Below, in pieces: positions 11,096-20,226 of a stretch of 22,930 nucleotides of DNA; the stretch's first letter is position 1, and each line of letters begins with the position of its first letter. The stretch spans positions 66,344 through 89,273 of the forward strand of contig NW_014577617.1 of assembly GCF_000485595.1 (NCBI RefSeq), written 5' to 3'. The stretch is from Priapulus caudatus (Eukaryota > Priapulida > Priapulimorpha > Priapulimorphida > Priapulidae). Made by a program: the position numbers and the translations under genes. Below the pieces are notes generated by a model. The model did not search any database and was not told the origin of the DNA. It saw only the letters and a list, made by a program, of their open reading frames with translations.

Positions 11096-11814
11096 TCATT
11101 AAAGTGCTGGGGAGAAAACTTCTTTAAAGTTATAGCTTTTTCGTGTTTACCTTTTGCTAAGTCGTTAAGAGTTCAGCAATAATTACTATTTACTAGGTTG
11201 CTTTAGTCTTTGCATGACCAACACATTTATAAATGTAATACCGAGGAGGAAGAGCAATATCGCGTCTCCTATGCAGCGGGTGGATCTAGCAACCGCGAGA
11301 GAGTCAAGAATCACAATCTTGCTTCCTTTCTCAGACTGCACATCCTATTTTTCCAGTAGCAAAATGTGTCCCAGTTGAAAAATAAACACTTCTGTTGAAT
11401 ATAGAGGATATGCATCGTGAAAATCGTAGCGTTTCAGCGTGCATTCGCAGGCACTCGCAGTGTGTTTCGCAATACTCCACAAAAAACACACATATCGACG
11501 TGACAACCTGAACACTTTCTCATAAATTTTCCATTTTTGATTCTTGCCTCTGCCGCGACCCCTGAATTCTACCGCTGCACAAGCATGTGATACTCCTCTT
11601 CCTCTTCACCATCACATGTCTACATACACAGTACTGACCTACTGTACAGACACGTAAACATGGGCCTATCCCAACCAGACTGCACCAACCTAGCACTATC
11701 GCCAAACTCCCAACCAGCGAACAAAAACCCCAAAAAGGCCACATATATAAAGACCAAAAGTCAAGTCGTACTTCACGTGCGTCGCCACGGCGATCTCGCG
11801 TCACCGCGGTGACC

Positions 11815-12011
11815 TCACGATGTCGATGTCTTGCGGCGTCTTCTGAAGTCGCGCTGGTGCACGCGGTAGAAGAGCACGATGTTCATGACGACCATGACGG
11901 CCATGCTGATGCTGCCGATCGTGTAGAAGGGCAGCGGGATGCGGTCGCGGTTCACGACAAGCCAGCGAGTCATCCACGCGAGCAGAACGATGCGGAACAC
12001 CACGAACGTAC
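11815..12011 (-). CDS. TLCD1/2: TLCD exon 5 (last coding exon)
   Basis: 197 bp encoding TFVVFRIVLLAWMTRWLVV, a short loop RDRIPLP, a final helix and the basic tail RRRRKTSTS, then TGA. Acceptor 'cttgttgttcag|GTACG'. The exon is distinctly GC-richer than its surroundings. Two further copies of its acceptor and exon head lie just upstream in intron 4. Confidence 0.9.
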
Positions 12012-15000
12012 CTGAACAACAAGAACACCTAGGTGGTAGTTACGAACGAACAAGCCGAAAAAAAGGGATAATCCAGAGCAGCACGAACGCACCTGCGTCA
12101 GGGTAGAACACACACGGGAGCGGTATGAGCATCACCGACAAACTCAGAGATTGACCGTTATGACAAACGGGAAGACACAGGTGGTAGTTACGGATTAACA
12201 AGATGAAAGAGGGATAATGCAGAACACCATGAACGTACCTGCGGGGGAAGAACAGACTGATAATCACAGGTGAACAACTGGCACACATGGGCGGTAGTAG
12301 GGCGACCATAGACACGAATCAACTATGACTGACCCGTTCCTTTGACTGTGAAAACCACGAGATCCCTGCTGAATACCGCTGCTAGAACAGTTGAGCTAGA
12401 CCAGATTGTATGTGTCTCACTGCACATGCGCAGCTAACTTTCGACTCCGCATCGCTTCGTTACCAAGCATCGTCTTTACAGCATCCGATATCGACAATGA
12501 GTAATTGCAACTGCGCATTACTTACGCCAGGCAGATAGGTCAAAGTTACTCTCCATGAACCTATAGCAAAGATTACACATATCACCCACTTACCTAGATT
12601 AACGAGGCTGTTGCATCGATACAGCATTGACTTTGGGTCGACCTTAGCTATCTGAAGCATCTGTCGCAGGTGTAGAAAGACACTGTTGACTTCCACTAAC
12701 AGCGAGACGACTCCATAGCCTACGTAGAGTCGTGTCACGATTGCTATCCCAAAGCATATCACAATCTGCAAGAGAGGTCGATGATAAAAAATTATAGAAA
12801 AAAATATATTAGCCAGCTGTGCCCAAAAAGTCAAATTATTAGAGGCACATCTCAAATTGTAACTCTCACACAGCTTGGCATGATTCGTCACTTGACCGTG
12901 CGTTTAAAATTATATACCAATTGCACACTGCTGGCATTACATATAACAAGAGCCGCAGAGCGTCTGGGCTCATCTGAGGTCTGTTGCTACAATTATAAAC
13001 GTAAAATTTCAGTCGTGCGTAGTACCACATTTGTTACGCGCACATATGCAGACACGCAGTTGCGTCACATTGCATTGTGATAGGACACGCCACTACTCGA
13101 GATGGAGCCGTAGGGGAGGGTGGGGGAGGGGGGTGGGGGAGGTGGGAAGGGCGCGGGGAGCGGGGTGGGGAGAGGGGGTGGGGAAGGGGGAGGGGGGGGT
13201 GTGGGGCTCTTAATAGCCAAAGAAGTTACTCCTTTGTTAACATGCTCAACAAATCCATGTTTAAATCCTCCTCTTGAGGTGGTCAAAAGATTATCAGACA
13301 CTTACTTCTTTCGCACGTCCAGTGGAAAGCACACAGTTTCAGTGGTCCTTTCAAATAAAGCCATAAACAATGGTAGGTCCACCGCTGAAAACAAAAGAGT
13401 TTTTTTCAATTGCTCCGTCAGACCATGTCCTCAGAGAAATGTGCTAAAATCTGCCCTGTGCGCATTTTGAACCTTTGACCTGTGACCTCCAAATTTCGGC
13501 ACAGTGATTGCGCTTTTCCTGTGATGCTATAGCACCGACTATCACGAGCCTAGGGTCAGCCGTCTTAGATTTGTGCCGCAATTCGTGCATTTCCTCCATT
13601 ATACCTTAATAAGAGCTGAATTGTTCCCCCTTATTTTTCACACACTCTTGACCTTGACTTTGACCCCCAGCTTTCGATTCTCCCAACATCGTTTCGGATT
13701 ACCCCCCCCCCCACCCACGTCCCAACCATATCTTGACCGACTACGTCGAGCGGTTAACGATTTGTGGCGCCAACTCGTTGACGGGACGCACGGACGGACG
13801 ATCATGCGATTCTACAAGCTGCATCTGACTATGTCAGATGAGCTAAAAACATACTATTATAAAATATAAAAGGTAAGAAAAATACTACAACCTTTATTCT
13901 GTAGAATGTATAAGAGGCAGGGGTAGAAATTAACTTTTGAACAAGGGAGTCCAAAGAACTCCCTGCCCTCAAAAAGAGGGAGTCTGCGGCAACATGAGGG
14001 AGTCCGCAGTCTGAAGTTCAAAATTAAAGATATTTTAAACAATAACGCATACATGTGCTTATTTTGAAGATTCATATGGTTGCACGTCTGCCAAATTTTC
14101 TTGGCTGAAAAAATACAGGTAATTCTGCGAGGCCATGCTCAGGAATTAACTAGTTAGTGTGGCAGAATTTTCATGGAGTCATACGGACTCTTGCATATGT
14201 CAAACCAGGGAGTCCGGCAATAAATCAGGGAGTATTTGACTCTGGACTTCCGTTAATTTTGCACCCTGAGAGGTGTGAACTATAACTTCTAAACCGGAAT
14301 TTCTACAGCTCACCTTCAACTCGACTATAGGTTACGTCTGATTGAAGGCGAAAAGACAGCCCCGATAGGCAGCTGGAGTATTTGTTTCTAAAATCCACCC
14401 ATCCATCACTAAGTATGATAGTTTTGGATACATGTGCACAAAGATCGTGAGTTTCATATGCATCAAGGACTAATGCCAGTGTGCAGTACACCCCTCCCCC
14501 CTTATCCTTCACGCTACCGCTCCGCCAGCGATAAGAATGAAATACCATGCTCAAGGACACGACCCGTTGCAAAGACAACATCAACATGGATACGGAACTA
14601 AGCTACCAATTACACGCCACACGCCCAATTCCACACTAAAGATACCTCCATGTTGTTCAAACTGGTACATTGACTCTGTTTGCATAAATCTGCCGAATAA
14701 GACCTTTATATAGGGAAAGTTTACTTACTACTGTTATTGCATACCAACCCACACAACATGAATATGATCAAACAATATCGCCCCTACTATCACTGACACT
14801 GTTAGTCTGTTACTATCACATAATCGAACTGTGTTCTACTATCATCGGCACTTCTTTCCAATTTGCTGACAGAGCATGTTTCATCTCTTACGCCCCCCCC
14901 ACCACCACCACGTTTAAATAACACGCTCTGTTTCACGATACTCGTACTGGAATACATCACATATGAAATCTGCTAAGTACTGTGCATAAACACATACTAT

Positions 15001-18000
15001 GACATGATGACCCAGTAGCTCCCACGTCTCTCTCTTCCTACGGTTTATGAGCATGTCCAGTCCATCGTGGATGAAGTAACCTGAGATGCAAAAAACAATA
15101 ATGGCAAACTATTCTCACACCATTGTTACCACTCTATATGTTGGCAATGTAGGACAACAATGTAAATAACTGTGATTGCTATACCTTTTAAGTATTTATC
15201 CTTTGTAGTTATTTAGTTGAATATTTTATCAAAGTACATATGTTCGTAATGTGTGCACTGATAATTACGTAAATGAGCAAACAAAATAAAATGAACAATC
15301 AAATAAGTAGAAATCTGTATGCGTATAAGATTGTGGCATCACAACTGTAATTACAACACAATTACCGATAGAAAAGCAAACTAGGAGATGCGATGAAGGT
15401 GACCACCTTGCAATCAAATCTTCTGCAAGTTTGGGATCGCTGAAGAAACTAAAAGAACCAAAACGAAACAAAACATAAATCATATATCATGTTCGAAAGG
15501 AAACGAGATATAAATATAATTTAACGAACTTGAGGTTACTGGAGACTGCAACCCATTTAACAAATGCCAAGCAAGGATTCTCTCCCAGGAATGTCAGAAG
15601 GAATGTCGTTTATGGATGAATGGGGGAGGGGGGGGTTGTACCGATTGGTGTCAATTATGTGTGTCATACGCGGCCCCAATACAACATAGGTAAACTCGAT
15701 CATTACGGATCCATACACATCAAGTTGTGAAAACACAGAATGACTGTGTTGGGATTGTCAAAAGTAAAGACAGTTAGAAATTAAGGCATATCAATTAGGC
15801 AATTGAGGCAGGTGGGTTGACTTATGGGATGTCGTAAATTAGCTTTAGCTTTGAAAGGATGTCAGACCAACATGTTGTTGTGTTTCAAATAAATCCAAAA
15901 ATTAATACAAGTATACAAATTAGGTCCTATACCTTTTGACAGACATATTACTGATTACTACAGCATAAAAATTACCACAAATCTGTGATGTTATAGGCTA
16001 TAAAACAGCAATTTAACAGCAAACTTCTGCCTGCATTCCTCTGATATTTTGTGAAAATGAAATATTAAACTGCTGCAACAGAACACATACCCATGTTTAT
16101 GTGATGTATATTTTTTGAGACTGGTACCTCATCTCGACATATAGACAAAAATAACAGGTTTGTGCTGTTATAGTAATAGGTGCTTCAAAATGCAGATCGG
16201 TGCACATATTAGTGAAAATAATGATGTGTGAGTGTTCTAAGATATGTTAGCCATACTGTATCAACTTTGTGTTATGCAAGGATTACCGGTAAGTATCATA
16301 ACAGCCAAGAACATATTAAAACGGTTGAAAAAACAGGTGATATCCTCAATTGCTTTAAAGGCCTGGGGAGAACCCTGCAGGCTACGCTAGCATGCGATGC
16401 TATGAGGATGTGCTGACTAGTGGTGTATGCACACGGTAACAGTTACCGAGGGGATATATGCGCGCCTGGTACATAGTTTTGCCATACATGGATCAAGATA
16501 TGGCAATGATCGAGGACAACATATCTATAGAATTCTATTGATATTGATATATACTTGATGTATATTGATATTGATACATTCTATAGATACATGTGCAGTC
16601 AGAGTGTTCCTGCTACATGGGATACATGCACTGTAGCTGGGAAGGAAGGGGCACAGGTAAAGGTAACCGGCCCTAGTCTAGAAGACATGTTCCACAATAC
16701 TTCATGTCTACAATACCAGGGTTCTCCCAAGGATGAAATTCCAACAGGGCAGGGTTCTCCCTACGTTGCGCAAACGGGGCGCGCGCGCCCCGTTTGGGAA
16801 AACTCCCCCCTGTTTGAATCGTTGCGCCCCGTTTGAATTACCTCCGCCCCGTTTAAATTCCACAACAATAAAAGTTTGCCAGTGCGGGAATCGATAGTCA
16901 AGAATTGCCGTTCGACCAGGACATCCGACGCGTGTATTTTTACCGTACCACGCATGCACTGCAGACAGTACACAAGTTAACCAGACAATGCACAGTTAAC
17001 CTGTAACTAACTGTACACCCACTCGGCTATCTTATATATACAAGAACCCCAAATACCGTCTATGGTGTGGTGGCGATTTTATCGGCATTAATTACGTCGC
17101 TACGGGTTAAAAATACACGCCCCCGGACCCCCCAGTTTCCCCCTCCCCCTCCTCCTAGTTTCCCTTTCCCCCTCCCCCCTCCCCCTCCCCCCTAGCCGCT
17201 CTCCCTCCCCCCTTGTTTGAATTTCATCGCTGGGGAGACCCTTGCAGTGGGATGGTGAGGGGAAGGGGAGGGGAGGGGGAGGGGAATAGGGGGGGTTCCA
17301 GGGGGCGTGTTTCTTTACCGTTACCACTTATGTAAGTGCCGTTAACAATCGTCACCACACCATAGACGGTATTTGGGGTTCTTGGTATAATACTATTAAG
17401 ATAAGCCGACGTCGTTGTGGGGTGTGGGACAGGTTGACTGTTTTGCTACTTGTGTATTGTCTCTAGTGCAGTGCATGCGTGGCGACAGGTAAAAATACGT
17501 ACGCGCCGATGGCTGTCCTGGTCTCGAATAACCCACCTGGGATTTCTTTGACGATCGATTCCCTCGCTGACAAACTTTTATTGCTGGGTGGAAGTTAATC
17601 GGGGCGGAGAGGTAATTTAAACGGCGCGCAGAAACGATTGAAACAGGGGAGTTTTTTCGTGCGCGCCCCTGTTTGCGCCAACGTAAGCTAGGGAAGGAAA
17701 CCCTGAATACAATACACAATGAGTCATGTCTTCTAGACTAGCGCCGAGGTAACCTATACCAGTCTTTTCCTCCACAAAGGGAACCTAGCTGTTGCTGGGT
17801 GAACCACGTACTACGTACAGGTTAGGGTTAGGATTAGGGTTATAGGGTTAGGGTTAGGGTTCGGGTTCAGGTTAGGGTTAGGTAGTAGGCGTAGGCGATC
17901 CCTAGACTCGGTTAGTGGAGTAGGCGAGGTCGGTCCGGCATATTAGATAGTACCAGGGTACGTTAATCCGGTTTGCTCGTACTATACCGGACGCGTACCC

Positions 18001-18404
18001 AGGGTACGTTCCGGCAGTATACCCCGGGGGACATAGACCCTCTCAGCAGTACTAAGACTAGGAGCATATTAATTAAACCTGAAAAAGTGATTTAAGATAG
18101 TCTAATAGTAATACTAATAGTAATAGTCTGTAGCAATACGAGTATTCCTAAAATTACTAGAAAGCATAACACTAAGTTCCTAACAACAGTAATTAACATA
18201 CCATGACAAGGTCCAAGTTCCAGCGATAATGGCATGCGTCCACGAAGTTGCTATGTTTTTATATCGCCACACCTGATATGTCCCCGCAGTGCCAACAGTC
18301 TTTGGCACGCAAACAATCCAACTTTTGTGAACTAATATAAAAAATATCACGGAACCCAACACGAAGTAAATTCCGTGGTTAGGGTTATACGTATACCCAT
18401 CCAT
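11815..18404 (-). CDS. TLCD1/2: TLC-domain membrane protein, TLCD1/TLCD2 (FLD-1) homologue, five coding exons
   Basis: Joining five minus-strand exons (18404-18202, 15448-15366, 15080-14998, 12765-12594, 12011-11815) gives 245 residues with matching phases and GT-AG at every intron. Human TLCD1, as I remember it, is about the same length. Visible features: first membrane segment about 12-28; WRYKN...SWTH at 46-57; 'LLVCFS' then GYFIHD at 96-101; WELLGHHV at 115-122 with the paired His of TLC proteins; SLLVEVNS at 144-151; FRIVLLAW at 186-193; last membrane segment about 208-228; a basic tail RRRRK at 237-241. In animals TLCD1/2 proteins act in membranes to limit incorporation of long polyunsaturated chains into phospholipids, setting membrane fluidity; that role is known from the family, not shown here. 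The start is the first ATG after an in-frame TAG. Whether it is closer to TLCD1 or TLCD2 is unresolved; the SLLVEVNSVFLHLR segment looks TLCD2-like. No canonical AATAAA was found on the minus strand below the stop. Confidence 0.92.
12030..12300 (-). repeat. Tandem partial duplicates of exon 5 acceptor and head
   Basis: On the minus strand, intron 4 contains two more acceptor-plus-exon-head copies: 'cccccgcag|GTACGTTCATGG' (exon side starting 12238) and 'tgacgcag|GTGCGTTCGTGC' (starting 12092). In the exon 5 frame they read TFMVFCIIPLSSC-stop and AFVLLWIIPFFRLVRS-stop, against TFVVFRIVLL in the real exon. The two copies are themselves about 146 bp tandem duplicates sharing 'ggataat' and 'ggtggtagttac'. 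Use of either acceptor would cut the protein after about residue 197, removing the last helix and basic tail. Confidence 0.8.
12594..12765 (-). CDS. TLCD1/2: TLCD exon 4
   Basis: 172 bp encoding residues 124-180 plus one base of Gly181: two membrane helices with SLLVEVNSVFLHLRQML between/within them and 'SMLYRCNSLVNL' at the end. Acceptor 'cctctcttgcag|ATTG', donor 'CTAG|gtaagt', both strong. The exon 3-4 join gives 23 residues between HHV and LVEV, the same spacing as in TLCD1 as I remember it. Confidence 0.92.
13098..13206 (+). repeat. G-rich (polypurine) tract in intron 3
   Basis: About 110 bp of almost uninterrupted G-runs such as 'gggggaggggggtggggg' on the plus strand. Because the TLCD gene is on the minus strand, the transcript here is C-rich and the non-template strand of the intron is the C strand. 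Runs of this kind can form G-quadruplexes. Glycine-rich frames across it are artefacts. Confidence 0.85.
13588..13860. repeat. Dispersed repeat, copy 2 (intron 3)
   Basis: Second copy of the family at 1-250, with the same order of blocks: 'cttgaccttgactttgaccc', a C-run (13700-13711), 'tacgtcgagcggttaa', 'gttgacggg' with GGAC iterations and 'atgcgattctacaagctgca' followed by 'catctgactatgtcagatg', a hairpin. The 'ttgtgcc' before the shared block and the text from 13470 may also belong to the element. Confidence 0.7.
13918..14268. mobile_element. hAT-like MITE in TLCD intron 3
   Basis: It starts 'caggggtagaaattaac' and ends in the inverse of 'cagggtgcaaaattaac'. A 5-bp direct repeat AGAGG lies immediately on both sides (13913-13917 and 14269-14273). 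Inside, 'agggagtccg'-type words repeat four to five times in alternating orientation. No transposase is present. The 351-bp length and CAGGG ends fit a hAT MITE, though a target duplication of 8 bp would be expected for that superfamily. Confidence 0.65.
14998..15080 (-). CDS. TLCD1/2: TLCD exon 3
   Basis: 83 bp encoding the most diagnostic TLC segment, GYFIHDGLDMLINRRKRE then TWELLGHHVI (96-123). Acceptor 'ttgcatctcag|GTTAC', donor 'GTCATA|gtatgt'. The HD at 100-101 and HH at 120-121 sit where the family has its conserved polar residues inside the membrane. Confidence 0.92.
15366..15448 (-). CDS. TLCD1/2: TLCD exon 2
   Basis: 83 bp encoding FFSDPKLAED...LLVCFSI (69-95) and the first base of Gly96. 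Acceptor 'ggttcttttag|TTTC', donor 'ATCG|gtaatt'. A second AG nine bases into the exon ('ttcttcag|CGAT') would keep the frame and drop three residues; the longer form matches the family spacing better. Confidence 0.88.
15688..15868 (+). repeat. Dispersed repeat, copy 2 (TLCD intron 1)
   Basis: Same family as 10914-11095, sharing 'aggtaaactcgatca', 'gtgaaaacacagaatgact' and 'aattaaggcatatc'. Immediately upstream is a G-run (15622-15637). From 15870 to 16500 I see nothing except AT-rich intron. Confidence 0.8.
16518..16590. repeat. TTGATA repeat with inverted ends
   Basis: 'tatctatagaa' near 16519 and 'ttctatagata' near 16579 are inverse complements enclosing repeats of 'attgatattgata'. It is a small imperfect palindrome in intron 1 and lies just outside the large fold-back element. 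Confidence 0.6.
16633..17790. mobile_element. 1.16-kb fold-back element in TLCD intron 1
   Basis: The left arm (16633 to about 17132) and right arm (about 17289 to 17790) are diverged inverse complements over nearly 500 bp each. Anchors: 'ctagtctagaagacatg' (outer), 'aataaaagtttg', 'ccacgcatgcactgca', and 'aagaaccccaaataccgtct' near the centre. The loop (17133-17288) is C-rich on one half and G-rich on the other, so the strand could fold over its whole length. The left arm also holds the self-complementary 'acggggcgcgcgcgccccgt' and repeats of 'cgccccgttt'. Arm divergence argues against a simple read-fold artefact. No transposase or reverse transcriptase is visible inside. Confidence 0.8.
17821..17884 (+). 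repeat. Interstitial telomeric tract (TTAGGG orientation)
   Basis: About nine degenerate TTAGGG units on the plus strand, with variants such as TTAGGA and TTCGGG. It lies between the fold-back element and the repeat unit at 17885-18047. It is the mirror of the CCCTAA tract at 22013-22056. Confidence 0.9.
17885..18047 (+). repeat. Telomere-associated repeat unit, copy 1
   Basis: The unit runs from the TTAGGG tract through 'ccctagactcggttagtgga', 'ggcatattagatagtacc', 'cagggtacgttccggcagta' and 'gggggacatagaccctctca'. An inverted copy is at 21855-22012 and a shorter copy at 22057-22113. The part 'ccagggtac...gtaccctgg' is a hairpin in the intact form. This copy has a 46-bp insert at 17953-18010: 'ccagggtacgtt' is repeated at 17953 and 17999, with a tccggt / accgga stem between. 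Confidence 0.85.
18202..18404 (-). CDS. TLCD1/2: TLCD exon 1
   Basis: Encodes residues 1-67 plus two bases of codon 68. Starts MDGYTYNPNH, then a hydrophobic helix (GIYFVLGSVIFFILV) and the TLC-domain entry 'VWRYKNIATSWTHAII'. The donor is TCATG|gtatgt. The two leftover bases TG pair with the first T of exon 2 to give Cys68, which aligns with a Cys at the same spacing in TLCD1 as I remember it. The upstream in-frame TAG, with no earlier ATG, supports this start. Confidence 0.88.
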
Positions 18405-18514
18405 CCTCGTATCTAGACTGAAGTGTGAAACACGTATGCACTGCCACTAGTAGTAGTAATAGTATTGACTATTGACAGTACTCGTAGTCAGTATTGTCAC
18501 TTGTGACGTACCCT

Positions 18515-18683
18515 ACTTATCTTTATCATGACATGTGTGATAACAAACTTTTACTGATAAAGTCGAACCGTAAAAAAATTAGGAGAGATCAACGCCTGTT
18601 CAGCTTTGAATGATCCGATATAAAAGCAAGATAAATAGATAAGAGAGATAAGTAAGATAAGAACTTAAGAAGCAAGATAACTC
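18515..18683 (-). promoter_or_regulatory. GATA-motif cluster upstream of TLCD exon 1
   Basis: Eight WGATAR-type sites in about 165 bp: TTATCT 18517, TTATCA 18523, TGATAA 18555, and AGATAA at 18629, 18637, 18646, 18655 and 18675. They lie about 110-275 bp upstream of the ATG, where a promoter or proximal enhancer would be expected. Part of the cluster is a loose 'agataag' tandem repeat, so a simple-repeat origin is possible. Confidence 0.4.
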
Positions 18684-18728
18684 TTCATTCTATATCTAAT
18701 CTTTGGCTAACCATAGAAATCGCTCCAG

Positions 18729-18855
18729 ACGATATTGTTAGACTGGTACCCGGTACCACCTTTCGGCTTAGGTATCCCACCATTAGGTACTTAGGTTTCA
18801 CTTTTCCCATCGAGTAATCGAGGTGGGAGCGAGTACCAGTCTAACGATATTGTGT
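18729..18855. repeat. 21-bp inverted repeat pair
   Basis: 'acgatattgttagactggt' near 18730 and the inverse complement of 'accagtctaacgatattgt' near 18836-18854 differ at two positions. 'ggtacccggtacc' follows the left arm. The stretch of about 125 bp may be a small MITE. It lies upstream of TLCD and next to the TATCG array. Confidence 0.65.
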
Positions 18856-18861
18856 GCCGCT

Positions 18862-18945
18862 GTATCGTATATCGTATCGTATCGTATATCGTATCGTATC
18901 GTATCGTATATCGTATATAGTATCGTATCGTATCGTATCGTATAT
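18862..18945. repeat. TATCG microsatellite
   Basis: About 80 bp of (GTATC)n-type repeat with TATATCG interruptions. Open frames on both strands across it are repeat translations. Confidence 0.9.
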
Positions 18946-19169
18946 TGTCCCACCCTTGTATTTCCCAAGGCATCACTTCTGGTGAAGATGCGAGGATATT
19001 CTGGGAATGTGAACTTTCATCTCATCATTTTCATTGATTTGTACCTCCAGCATTTAGTTCTGCTAATCTTATTCTTTGATCCCTATATTTTAGTAATTTC
19101 CTCACGTGGTCGGAATCGGAAGCAATAATAAACTTGGGATCGTCGCCTTTCCAGGGTGATACTCCATTA

Positions 19170-19311
19170 GGAGTGTTCCCAACTTTAATGTCATTAATGG
19201 TCATAATAACACAATAATAATAATAATAATTAGGGTTAGGGTTAGGGGTAGGGATAGGATTATCAATCATTAATCATTAATCATTAATGATATCAAAGTT
19301 GGGAACACTCC
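19170..19311. mobile_element. 142-bp inverted-repeat element with telomeric core
   Basis: 30-bp arms (19170-19199 and 19282-19311) match at 28 of 30 positions as inverse complements, beginning 'ggagtgttcccaacttt'. Between them lie (TAA)n, three TTAGGG units (about 19230-19248) and 'tcattaa' repeats. It has the form of a MITE, but no clear target duplication is visible. On the minus strand it separates the decayed reverse transcriptase from a short frame, 'VSPWKGDDPKFII...', that I do not recognise. Confidence 0.7.
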
Positions 19312-19377
19312 AGTCGAGCGTTAGCCCATTTCCAGTCTTCAATGAACTCCCCTTTATTTATATCCCCATATTCAAGC

Positions 19378-20035
19378 TAACGCTCCATTAGATTCCCTGT
19401 ATATCTATGATTTGTCCAAGTTTTACTATAGATGGGAGTATCGTGCACTCATATAATTTTACTCTAGCTTCTACTGTGAAATTGCCTAATTGGTTTGATT
19501 TAGTCATTAATTGTTAGGACCTCCCCCATCATATACCTGCCTCTGTCTATTCTCTCCTTTATCATATCTATGTAGTCACCGTTGTTATTAAAAATATTTT
19601 CTAGCTATTTATATTTAGTACAATGTTTTAACTCTGTTCTACTCAAATAAATTTTGTCTTCTTTTTCAGTACTAATGTTTCTATGAGGCGAAAAGTTAAT
19701 ATTCATTATAGTTGTATTGTCCATATTGAATGTTATCATTTTTTCTGTTGCAAATAAGTTGCATAAATGTGCTATTTTCTGTACCATGTTTATGTTTTCC
19801 ATTCCCAGTAGATCATCCATATATAACAGCGGTGGTATTTCTATGGTACTTTGATATACCTCTACTAGGGAGTCATATCCTCCACTGTTTATTTGGTCCA
19901 GGGTGGTACAGCATATAATTGGACCCAATTAATACTGTTCCTTGTCTTACTACTTTGCTAATAGTGAAACTATCGGAGTTCCGTACTGGGGTGCTCACTG
20001 TGATTCGAGCCTTTTCATTTATCTTATAGCACCAA
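19378..20035 (-). pseudogene. Decayed reverse transcriptase (non-LTR-type) fragment
   Basis: Minus-strand frames give, in order, 'KINEKARITVSTPVRNSD', 'VVRQGTVL', then after a frameshift 'GPIICCTTLDQIN', the catalytic-type 'PPLLYMDDLLGM' (YMDD box), 'CNLFATEKMITFNM', and after stops and another shift 'GDYIDMIKERIDRG' and 'VKLYECTILPSI', which looks like the thumb of LINE-like reverse transcriptases. In-frame stops and at least two frameshifts break it, so it is not expected to make an active protein. The start of the domain (fingers) and any endonuclease are missing. Its upper end abuts the promoter-like region of the Gag element on the other strand. Confidence 0.75.
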
Positions 20036-20103
20036 CACTATAGCGCCGACCAACAACTGGTAACGCAACATAATACGGGCCACAATGTGCACAATCGTAA
20101 ATC

Positions 20104-20131
20104 ATTGAGTCACGAGCCACAAGAGTATAAA
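20104..20131 (+). promoter_or_regulatory. AP-1 site and TATA box upstream of gag
   Basis: 'TGAGTCA' (about 20106-20112) is followed about 10 bp later by 'gtataaaagc' (about 20121-20130). The gag ATG is some 185 bp downstream at 20316. This could be the U3 end of a degraded 5' LTR or the element's internal promoter. Confidence 0.4.
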
Positions 20132-20226
20132 AGCATCGCATATTATTATTTTTTATTTATTAACTTGTAGTTATTAGAGGATTGTAACGATACTATGTAC
20201 CCATTCTTTTGTTCCATGTGCAGACC

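Noticed and set aside
13031-13470. Glycine-rich open frames on both strands
   Set aside because: They are translations of the G-tract at 13098-13206 and of intron sequence of the TLCD gene.
16555-16836. 93-codon open frame
   Set aside because: It crosses into the left arm of the fold-back element and shows no protein features; the mirrored arm does not preserve it.
19031-19270. Minus-strand frame with NPNPN repeat and 'VSPWKGDDPKFII'
   Set aside because: The NPNPN part is the telomeric tract of the 142-bp element. The rest is a short unrecognised fragment next to the RT remnant; I could not tie it to a gene.
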